Below are positions 16,188-22,888 of a stretch of DNA of 27,007 bases, in pieces. Numbering within the stretch: position 1 is the stretch's first letter; every line of letters begins with the position of its first letter. Made by a program: the position numbers and the translations under genes. The DNA is from Sphingomonadaceae bacterium. Its GTDB lineage: Bacteria; Pseudomonadota; Alphaproteobacteria; Sphingomonadales; Sphingomonadaceae. Below the pieces are notes generated by a model. The model had not been told where the DNA came from, searched no databases, and worked only from the letters and a program-made list of their open reading frames with translations. Location: NCBI GenBank assembly GCA_023384025.1, contig JAHDXX010000011.1, forward strand, positions 1-27,007, read 5' to 3'.

Positions 16188-16217
16188 GGGCCGGGGGAGT
16201 GATCCGCCGGCCCTTTT
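16188..16217 (+). terminator. Intrinsic terminator of rplK-rplA
   Basis: GGGCCGG (16188-16194) and CCGGCCC (16207-16213) form a perfect 7-bp GC stem with a 12-nt loop, followed directly by TTTT (16214-16217). This is a textbook Rho-independent terminator for the ribosomal protein operon. It separates that operon from the convergent polysaccharide deacetylase gene, whose stop codon lies 14 bp further on. Confidence 0.8.
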
Positions 16218-16230
16218 CATTCTCGCGCCG

Positions 16231-17286
16231 TCAGCCTGCCATGGTGGAGCCGCCAAGCATGGCCAGCCCGATCAGCGCGCTCTGCTTCGCCCGCAATCGC
16301 GCAGACGATGCGTAGAGCACGTTTGAGACAGCCTGTTCCGCCAGCCGGACGCTGCCGACCAGGGGATTGAACGCCATTACCGGGGCCTCGCTCGACTGTT
16401 CCGGTGGCGGTGTTGCCACGGCATAGGTCGCGCTGCGACTGTCGGGCATTGCGCCCAGAGCACGGCACAGTCGCTCAAACCGGCGGGCCACCACCCGGTT
16501 GCGGTGCACCCGGTCTCGGCTCATCAGCTCGAAACTGTGCGAAACCAGCGTGACAGAACCGATCCCGTTCGCCTGCGCATGTTCTACCATCCCGACCATT
16601 TCCGCCAGCGTCAGCGCGGTGATCTGGCCGTGGCGCAGTCGTCCTCCGAAATCTTCGATGCAGGAAATGGGCAGTTCGATCACGCCATGATGCAGGATCG
16701 GGCGGCGCACTTCCGGCCCTAGCGTGATCGCGCAATCACCCATGCCTGCCAGCGCCGGAGCATGGCTGGTGTCGTAAGGCACGCCTATTTCCGCCAGCGC
16801 GCGCAGGGTATCGTCGTTGGCGCCGTAATTTCCCGCCCGGAACACGACCGGTCGTGGCGCTCCGGCGGCGACGAGGGTGTCGCGCGCCCAGTCGAGGATG
16901 CGGCATTGTTCCTCGAACGGGAAATTCTTGATGTGCTGGCCGCACAGGTCGCCTGCCAGGCGGCGACGCACCTGATCGTCCCCGGCCAGCGCCAGCCATT
17001 CGGTATGGCAATGGAGCTGGACGTCGTGCCCCCGCGCCACGATCGGCCCGACCACGTCCTCGATGGCTGCCACACCCCAGAGCAGGGCGGGCATGGGATC
17101 GACAAAGAACACGCCTTTCACGCCGTGCTCGTCCATCACGTCCATCTGGTACTCGGTGCCGACCGGGCCGCTGGTTGTGTCGCACCGGATCGACCGGGCG
17201 AAGTTCTCCGCCCGCGTTGCCGGGCCGCCCTCTCCGGGCAGCCTGGCCGCGTATTCGGTATCGATGGTGATGTAGACCGCCGTCAT
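16231..17286 (-). CDS. Polysaccharide deacetylase family protein
   Basis: This 351-aa protein has a NodB-like deacetylase core. The N-terminus VYITIDTEY supplies the first metal/catalytic Asp (D9). VFFVDPM follows near 59-65, and the zinc histidines H92 and H94 lie in VQLHCHTEW. VVFRAGNYGANDDTLRALAE corresponds to the RxG motif, and VTLVSHSFEL to the last catalytic histidine. There is no signal peptide, so it is probably cytoplasmic or acts on a lipid-linked intermediate. The C-terminal ~90 residues are not part of the core and are unassigned. Similar proteins often sit near surface-polysaccharide genes, but none is visible here. The gene is convergent with rplA. Confidence 0.85.
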   Translation of the reverse strand: MTAVYITIDTEYAARLPGEGGPATRAENFARSIRCDTTSGPVGTEYQMDVMDEHGVKGVFFVDPMPALLWGVAAIEDVVGPIVARGHDVQLHCHTEWLALAGDDQVRRRLAGDLCGQHIKNFPFEEQCRILDWARDTLVAAGAPRPVVFRAGNYGANDDTLRALAEIGVPYDTSHAPALAGMGDCAITLGPEVRRPILHHGVIELPISCIEDFGGRLRHGQITALTLAEMVGMVEHAQANGIGSVTLVSHSFELMSRDRVHRNRVVARRFERLCRALGAMPDSRSATYAVATPPPEQSSEAPVMAFNPLVGSVRLAEQAVSNVLYASSARLRAKQSALIGLAMLGGSTMAG

Positions 17287-17328
17287 GGACGGCAGCCTAG
17301 CGCAGCTGGCGTTAAGGGTTCGTTGTGG

Positions 17329-18090
17329 TCAGATCCCGCCGGCGGTCCAGGCGAAGCCGAGCCGGTCCAGCCCGGCGCACAGGTCAGCCATGCACGCATC
17401 GAGCGCTGTGCGTTCGGTCGAGCGGATCACGAAGTTCGATCCGACCCGGCCTTCGCGGAAGAACGGGTAACTGCCGATCTGGCATCCTTCGTGCGCCTTT
17501 TCCGTATCCCGCAGCAGCGTGGCAATTTCGCTCTCGGGGATGAACCCGCCGACCGTCTCGCTGAGCAGCGGCGCGCCGCCTTCGAGCTGGCCGGTCAGCG
17601 CATCGAGCATCCCGGCGGTTATGTGCGGCACCCCGGCCATCAGGAACAGGTTGCCAAGGCGGATACCCGGCGCGCCAGACATCCGGTTGGGGATCAGCTC
17701 CGCGCCTTCCGGCACCCGCGCCATGCGCAGGCGGCCTTCGTTGAGGCCGCCCTTGTCGACGTAGTAGCGTTCGAGGATCGCCCGCGCCTCGGGGTGGATG
17801 ACCACCGCCACGCCTAATGCAGCGGCAACCGCGTCGACGGTGATATCGTCATGGGTCGGGCCGATCCCGCCGGTGGTGAAGAGGTAATCGTTGCGCGCAC
17901 GCAAGGCATTTACCGCCTCGACGATCCGCTCCTCGACATCGGGCACGACCCGCACTTCAGCGAGGCGGATGCCCTGCACCTGCAGCCAGCTCGCCACCTG
18001 GGCGATGTTCTTGTCGTGCGTCCGGCCGGACAGGATCTCGTCGCCAATCACGACGAGCGCGGCGGTGAAGATGCGCTGGCTCATGGCCAT
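17329..18090 (-). CDS. CinA-type competence/damage-inducible protein (MoCF-binding domain)
   Basis: This 253-aa protein has the molybdopterin-binding-like fold found at the N-terminus of CinA. GDEILSG is at residues 16-22 and TTGGIGPTHDD at 72-82, both hallmarks. It lacks the C-terminal nicotinamide-mononucleotide deamidase (PncC) domain, so it is the short stand-alone form common in alphaproteobacteria. That form is linked to nucleotide or ADP-ribose pyrophosphatase activity in relatives. Starts at 18090 and 18084 (MSQRIF) are both possible, and no Shine-Dalgarno decides. It lies between the deacetylase and the monooxygenase on the same strand, with 42-bp gaps on both sides, possibly one unit. 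Confidence 0.88.
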   Translation of the reverse strand: MAMSQRIFTAALVVIGDEILSGRTHDKNIAQVASWLQVQGIRLAEVRVVPDVEERIVEAVNALRARNDYLFTTGGIGPTHDDITVDAVAAALGVAVVIHPEARAILERYYVDKGGLNEGRLRMARVPEGAELIPNRMSGAPGIRLGNLFLMAGVPHITAGMLDALTGQLEGGAPLLSETVGGFIPESEIATLLRDTEKAHEGCQIGSYPFFREGRVGSNFVIRSTERTALDACMADLCAGLDRLGFAWTAGGI

Positions 18091-18132
18091 GCTGTTAGGT
18101 CAGCAAATCGGTGTAGGAAAGGGCCGATTGGC

Positions 18133-19635
18133 CTACTCGGCGGCTTCCAGCTGTTCTTCGGGCATGACCGCATTGGCTCCGGCGTTGCGGAACGCGAGGA
18201 TCCCGTCATCGACCGCCGCTTCGCGCAGCACCTTGCGGTCGTAGACATACTCCTGGTTGAGCCGCCAGGGATAGGTCGTCGCGCTCTTGGGCATGATGTG
18301 CTTGCCGCGCTGGATATAGCCGCTGGAGAAATCGAACAGGTCGTCCTCTTCGAGTCCGTGGTTCTCTGTCAGCACCGGCACCGCGGTATCGACCCCGCGC
18401 TTTTCCATTTCGTTGAGCACGCGGCAGACGAATTCGGAGTTGATGTCCGCCCGCAGCGTCCAGCTGGCATTGAGGTAGCCGAACACGACCGCGAGGTTGG
18501 GCAGGTTCGAGAACATGCAGCCCTTGTAGTAGAACCGCTGGTCGAACTGCACCGGCGCGCCATCCTGGCTGATCGCGATCTTGCCCGCCAGTGCCAGGTT
18601 GAGACCGGTCGCGGTGACCACGATGTCGGCATCAAGGATCTCGCCGGTTTCCAGCTCGACCCCGGTCTTCAGGAACCGGTTGATCCGCCCGGTCACGACG
18701 CTCGCCTTGCCCTGCTTGATAGCGTTGAACAGGTCATCGTCAGGCACCAGGCACAGGCGCTGGTCCCACGGGTTGTAGGGCGGGGTGAACGGGGTCAGGT
18801 CGAAATCCTGGCCCATGATCTTGCGGATGCGCTTGTGCAGCCCGTCCTTGACCCGTTGCGGCTTGTTGCGGGCCAGCTTGAAGCTGAAATCCTGCATCTT
18901 GATGTTCTTGAACCGGGTGATCCGGTAAGCGAGCTTTTCCGGCAGGATCGAACGCAAGAAATTGGCGAACCCGTCCTTGGCCGGGCGCGAGAACATCCAG
19001 GTGGGGGTGCGCTGCAGCATGGTGACATGCGCGGCCTTGTCGGCCATCGACGGGACGATGGTAACGGCCGTAGCGCCCGATCCGATAACCACGACCTTCT
19101 TTCCCGCGTAATCGAGGTCTTCCGGCCAGAACTGCGGGTGGACCACTTGCCCGGAAAAATCGCCGAAATCGAAGCCAGGATCATAAGGCTGGTCGTAGTC
19201 GTAGTATCCGGAACCAAGATAAAGGAAGTTCGCGGTCATCAGCTTCTGCGAACCGTCTTCCAGCTGCATCGTCACGTGCCAGCGCGCTTCGTCGCTGCGC
19301 CAGTTGGCGCTGACGACCTTGTGCCCGAAGCGGATGTGGCGGCGGATATCGCGTTCGTCGACAATGCGGTTGAGGTAGTCGAGGATGGCAGGGGCATCGG
19401 CGATCGACTTTTCGTGCTTCCACGGTTCAAACACGAAACCCAGCGTGTGCATGTCGCTGTCGGATCGGATGCCGGGATAGCGGAACAGGTCCCAGGTGCC
19501 GCCAAGATTCTCGCGCCGCTCGACAATGGCATAGCTGCGGCCCGGCGACAGCATTTCCATGTGTGCCGCCATCCCGATGCCCGAAATCCCGGCCCCGACA
19601 ATCAGGACGTCGAAATCCGCAGGTACTGCCAGCAT
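18133..19635 (-). CDS. Type I Baeyer-Villiger flavin monooxygenase
   Basis: This 500-aa FAD/NADPH monooxygenase inserts oxygen next to a ketone to give an ester or lactone. The FAD Rossmann motif GAGISG is at 14-19 and the NADPH motif GSGATA at 185-190. Between them FSGQVVHPQFWP (160-171) exactly fits the Baeyer-Villiger fingerprint FxGxxxHxxxWP. ATATGLNL marks the usual ATG motif further on. The start at 19635 is chosen over the upstream frame (to 19698) because AAGAGGAGAG lies six bases upstream and the protein then begins properly at the Rossmann strand. It is divergent from the TonB-dependent receptor gene. The substrate cannot be read; cyclic ketones, terpenoids or steroids are usual. 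Confidence 0.92.
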   Translation of the reverse strand: MLAVPADFDVLIVGAGISGIGMAAHMEMLSPGRSYAIVERRENLGGTWDLFRYPGIRSDSDMHTLGFVFEPWKHEKSIADAPAILDYLNRIVDERDIRRHIRFGHKVVSANWRSDEARWHVTMQLEDGSQKLMTANFLYLGSGYYDYDQPYDPGFDFGDFSGQVVHPQFWPEDLDYAGKKVVVIGSGATAVTIVPSMADKAAHVTMLQRTPTWMFSRPAKDGFANFLRSILPEKLAYRITRFKNIKMQDFSFKLARNKPQRVKDGLHKRIRKIMGQDFDLTPFTPPYNPWDQRLCLVPDDDLFNAIKQGKASVVTGRINRFLKTGVELETGEILDADIVVTATGLNLALAGKIAISQDGAPVQFDQRFYYKGCMFSNLPNLAVVFGYLNASWTLRADINSEFVCRVLNEMEKRGVDTAVPVLTENHGLEEDDLFDFSSGYIQRGKHIMPKSATTYPWRLNQEYVYDRKVLREAAVDDGILAFRNAGANAVMPEEQLEAAE

Positions 19636-19740
19636 ATGCCCTCTCCTCTTGACGCGAAGGTAAACCATCCCGCGCGGCTTGGCGAGTCCCGATAGCAAAT
19701 TGCAACTGACTGACAGGACAAGCGCGGCTATGGCGCGGGC

Positions 19741-21741
19741 ATGAGCCGAACTGCCCGCATGATCGCCTTGCCCTTGTTGGCCCTCTCCGCTCCGCTGGCG
19801 GCGGAGGACGAGCCCGAGATCGTCGTCACCGGGCAGGGGCTACCGCCGCCACCGGCCGACCCGGCCTATGGCGCGGTCGAAATTGCGCGCGAGGCGCTGG
19901 TCACCGCGCCTTCCGGGCGGATCGAGGACGTGCTGGGCGGCGTGGCGGGCTTCCAGCAGTTCCGCAGGTCCGACAGCCGGTCAGCAAACCCTAGCGCACA
20001 AGGGGTGACCCTGCGCGCGCTCGGCGGCAATGCCTCGAGCCGGGCGCTGGTGCTGCTCGACGGGGTGCCGATGACCGATCCGTTCTTCGGCTACGTTCCC
20101 CTGTCCGCCCTGGCGCCGGAAAGGCTCGGCAGCGTCCGGGTGACCCGCGGCGGCGGTTCGGGCCCGTTCGGGGCAGGTGCGCTGGCGGGGACGATTGAGC
20201 TGACCAGCGCCGATGCCGCGGTGCTTGGCCCGGTGTCCGCCAGCCTGCTCGCCAATGATCGCGGAGAAACCGAAGCGAGCGGCGGTATCGCCGTGCCGCT
20301 GGGTGCGGGCTTCATCACCCTTGGCGGGCGTTGGGACCGGGGCGAAGGCTTCCTCACCACGCCCGCAAGCCAGCGGGTTGCGGCAACGGTGCCTGCGGCG
20401 TTCGACGGATGGTCGACCCGGCTGCGCGCGGTTGCGCCGCTGACGAACGATGTCGAATTGCAGGCGAGCGGGCTGGTGTTCCGCGACGACCGCACCTTGC
20501 GCTTTGCCGGTGCCGACACCGCCAGCGAAGGGCAGGACGCGAGCGTGCGGCTGGTCGGGCGCGGGAGCTGGCAGTTCGATGCGCTCGCCTACGTCCAGGC
20601 GCGCAATTTTTCCAACGTGGTGATCAGCTCGACCCGCTTCACCCGCACGCTCGACCAGCGCAACACGCCGTCGACCGGGCTCGGCGGCAAGCTCGAGCTG
20701 CGCCCGCCGGTGGGGCGCGACCATGTCCTGCGGCTAGGGCTCGACTATCGTCGCGCGGACGGCGAACTGCAGGAGGAAGCCTACAACGCGGTCACCGGGG
20801 CTGTGACCGAGCGTCGCCGCGCCGGGGGCGTGACCAGCGACCTCGGCCTGTTCGCCGAGCATGACTGGCAACTGGGCACAGTGGTGCTTACCGGCGGCGT
20901 CCGGGCCGACCGGAGCGTGATCAGCGATGGCTTCTACCGCGCGGTCAATCCGGCAGGGGCAGTCGTCTCGGAAACGGTGGCGCCCGACCGCTCCGACTGG
21001 ACCGTGACCTGGCGCGGCGGGGCAGCGTGGCAGGCGAGCGACACGCTGCGGCTGCGCGCGGTGGCCTATCGCGGGTTGCGCTTGCCGACGTTGAATGAAT
21101 TGTACCGTCCGTTCGTGGTCTTTCCGGTGGTAACACGGGCCAATGCCGCGCTGCGCAACGAGCGGCTGCTAGGGTTTGAAGCGGGGCTCGACTGGCAGCC
21201 CGCCGAGGGCGTCAGGCTTGGCCTGACCGCGTTCGACAACGAGGTCGAGGACGCGATCGCCAACGTCACCATCGGCACCAACCTGCGCCAGCGGCAGAAC
21301 CTGCCCGCGATCCGCGCGCGCGGGGTGGAGGCGACGCTGTCGGCCACACAGGGTCAGCTCGGGTTCGAGGGTTCGCTCGCGTGGACCGATGCTGAAGTAC
21401 AGGGCGCTGGCCCTTCGCTTCCACAGGACGGCTTGCGCCCGGCCCAGACACCGCGCCTGGCTGCATCGGCTGCCCTGACGTGGAAACCTGCCGAGGGCTG
21501 GTTGCTCTCGGCTACGCTGCGCCATCTCGGCGCGCAGTTCGAGGACGATCTGGAGAGCGACGTGCTGCCTGCCGCCACTACGCTCGGTGCCTATGCGCAG
21601 GTGCCGCTGACCGGCCAGCTGGCGCTGGTGCTGCGGGGTGAGAACCTGACCGGGGAGACGGTCCTGACGCGCAATTCTGGCGGCAGCATCGATCTCGGCG
21701 CCCCGCGCACGCTGTGGGCGGGTCTAAGGCTCGGGTATTAA
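19741..21741 (+). CDS. TonB-dependent outer-membrane receptor
   Basis: This 666-aa outer-membrane beta-barrel imports a ligand using TonB energy. A signal peptide (residues 1-21, ALPLLALSAPLAAE) is followed by a TonB-box-like EIVVTGQ. The plug domain comes next (IEDVLGGVAGFQQFRR, GVTLRALGGNASSRALVLLDGVPM, PERLGSVRVTRGGGSGPFGAGALAGTIEL). The rest is alternating beta-barrel strands ending in the aromatic-terminated LWAGLRLGY, as outer-membrane proteins require for insertion. The length is at the short end, like vitamin B12 or small siderophore receptors, but no ligand can be assigned. No strong Shine-Dalgarno precedes the ATG at 19741. An inverted repeat lies directly after the stop. Confidence 0.93.
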   Translation: MSRTARMIALPLLALSAPLAAEDEPEIVVTGQGLPPPPADPAYGAVEIAREALVTAPSGRIEDVLGGVAGFQQFRRSDSRSANPSAQGVTLRALGGNASSRALVLLDGVPMTDPFFGYVPLSALAPERLGSVRVTRGGGSGPFGAGALAGTIELTSADAAVLGPVSASLLANDRGETEASGGIAVPLGAGFITLGGRWDRGEGFLTTPASQRVAATVPAAFDGWSTRLRAVAPLTNDVELQASGLVFRDDRTLRFAGADTASEGQDASVRLVGRGSWQFDALAYVQARNFSNVVISSTRFTRTLDQRNTPSTGLGGKLELRPPVGRDHVLRLGLDYRRADGELQEEAYNAVTGAVTERRRAGGVTSDLGLFAEHDWQLGTVVLTGGVRADRSVISDGFYRAVNPAGAVVSETVAPDRSDWTVTWRGGAAWQASDTLRLRAVAYRGLRLPTLNELYRPFVVFPVVTRANAALRNERLLGFEAGLDWQPAEGVRLGLTAFDNEVEDAIANVTIGTNLRQRQNLPAIRARGVEATLSATQGQLGFEGSLAWTDAEVQGAGPSLPQDGLRPAQTPRLAASAALTWKPAEGWLLSATLRHLGAQFEDDLESDVLPAATTLGAYAQVPLTGQLALVLRGENLTGETVLTRNSGGSIDLGAPRTLWAGLRLGY

Positions 21742-21744
21742 TAT

Positions 21745-21844
21745 CCGTTCGTGCTGAGCTTGTCGAAGCACCGTACTTCTGCTGGATTGTTGGGCGCTGC
21801 CAGACCAAGAAAGTGCAGTCCTTCGACAAGCTCAGGACGAACGG
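21745..21844. repeat. Dispersed inverted repeat between convergent genes
   Basis: The left arm 21745-21769 and right arm 21820-21844 are near-perfect inverted copies (left begins CCGTTCGTGCTGAGCTTGTC; right ends GACAAGCTCAGGACGAACGG) with ~50 bp between. The only mismatches are at single bases. The motif GAGCTTGTCGAAG is a widely dispersed palindromic intergenic element in sphingomonads and other proteobacteria. It fills the gap between the receptor gene and the convergent acyltransferase gene and could act as a bidirectional terminator or a REP-like element. The pairing is seen directly; the family statement is from general knowledge. Confidence 0.8.
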
Positions 21845-21847
21845 CGC

Positions 21848-22888
21848 TTATACTGTAACCCCTGCCCGCTGCCCGGCCATGCCCATCGAAACGAGCAAAG
21901 GTTCCGCATCCTGCCGCGCCTTGAAGTCTGCCTTGCTACTCATCCCGCGCCAACCGGCGAGGATCAGCGATTGCGCCACCGCTCCGCCCAGCGTGGTGCC
22001 GGGGCCAGTCACGATGAACAGGTCCGGCGAAAACTCGCGCGCGGCGACAGTGATGGCGCGGGTAAAGTCGTAGCTCTCGGTCACCTGATGGCCGAGCGTG
22101 TAGTGGCGCAGCGCCGCCGGATCGCTCGCATGCGGCCACCACACCGCGCCGCGCCCGTCGACCAGCGGCACCTTCGGCTGGCCGAACAGGTCGACCGGCA
22201 ACGCGGCGCGACCCTGTGCAGCAACCGGTTCCTGCAAGTGCGTATGAAACGCCGCGTGATTGCCGAGCCGCAGCGGGAACCGCCCCTCGACCGGCTCTGC
22301 CTCGGCTTCGAACGCCTTGAGGCCTGCCTCGTTGCCCGCCAGCACCAGCATACCACCGAGATCGATTGATAGCGCCAGCACATGGTCATCGCGCGCGTCG
22401 ATCCGCGCGACGTGCTCGAGCAGCGCCGCCTTGCGTGCCGGATCGGGGCGCCAGTCCTGCCCGAGGAACGGGTAGACCAGCTGCCCGCCGATCAGCGCCT
22501 GCTGCATCAGCGTGCCCATGGTGTTGGCCACGGTAAAGCCGTTCTCCGGCGAGACTGCCCCGGCGCAGGCGAGCGCGGAATACCAGCCCATCGAATTGCC
22601 GGTCACTGCAACCACTTCGATCTGGTCGCGGTCGATCGACAGGGCATCGCCCAACGTCGCGGCGTAGATCAGGCCCGACGCATTGTCGCCGCGGGTGTGG
22701 CGGGCCATGCTGAATCGCTCCGCCCCGTCGAGGTCGCTGAGCGTGTCTTGCCCACGCTCAAGCCGCTGGGCATCGAATGCCGCCAGCAGCGCGGGATCGG
22801 GGAAATGCCGGCCGAGATAGCCCAACTCGTCCTTGTTGTAGGTGCCGCGCCCGGGGCACACCAGCACCGCTGTCAGCTTCGCGCTCAT
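21848..22888 (-). CDS. FabD-like acyltransferase (ACP S-malonyltransferase family)
   Basis: This 346-aa protein has the FabD/acyltransferase fold. The nucleophile elbow is GNSMG at 97-101 (S99) instead of GHSLG. The catalytic His is H215 in AAFHTHLQ, matching APFHSxLM of FabD, and TGPGTTLGG near the C-terminus matches the family. FPGQGSQ at the N-terminus is replaced by CPGRGTYN. The arginine that binds the malonyl carboxylate in FabD (RGxLMQ) is M124 here (MGTLMQ). The enzyme therefore probably does not use malonyl-CoA. Its start overlaps the E1 fusion stop by four bases (22885-22888), so they are co-translated. Another acyl or dicarboxyl substrate is likely. Confidence 0.82.
   Translation of the reverse strand: MSAKLTAVLVCPGRGTYNKDELGYLGRHFPDPALLAAFDAQRLERGQDTLSDLDGAERFSMARHTRGDNASGLIYAATLGDALSIDRDQIEVVAVTGNSMGWYSALACAGAVSPENGFTVANTMGTLMQQALIGGQLVYPFLGQDWRPDPARKAALLEHVARIDARDDHVLALSIDLGGMLVLAGNEAGLKAFEAEAEPVEGRFPLRLGNHAAFHTHLQEPVAAQGRAALPVDLFGQPKVPLVDGRGAVWWPHASDPAALRHYTLGHQVTESYDFTRAITVAAREFSPDLFIVTGPGTTLGGAVAQSLILAGWRGMSSKADFKARQDAEPLLVSMGMAGQRAGVTV

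Noticed and set aside
17851..19695. A 614-codon open frame on the plus strand
   Set aside because: It is the antisense shadow of the CinA-type and Baeyer-Villiger genes, which have full motif support on the minus strand; its translation has no recognisable domain.
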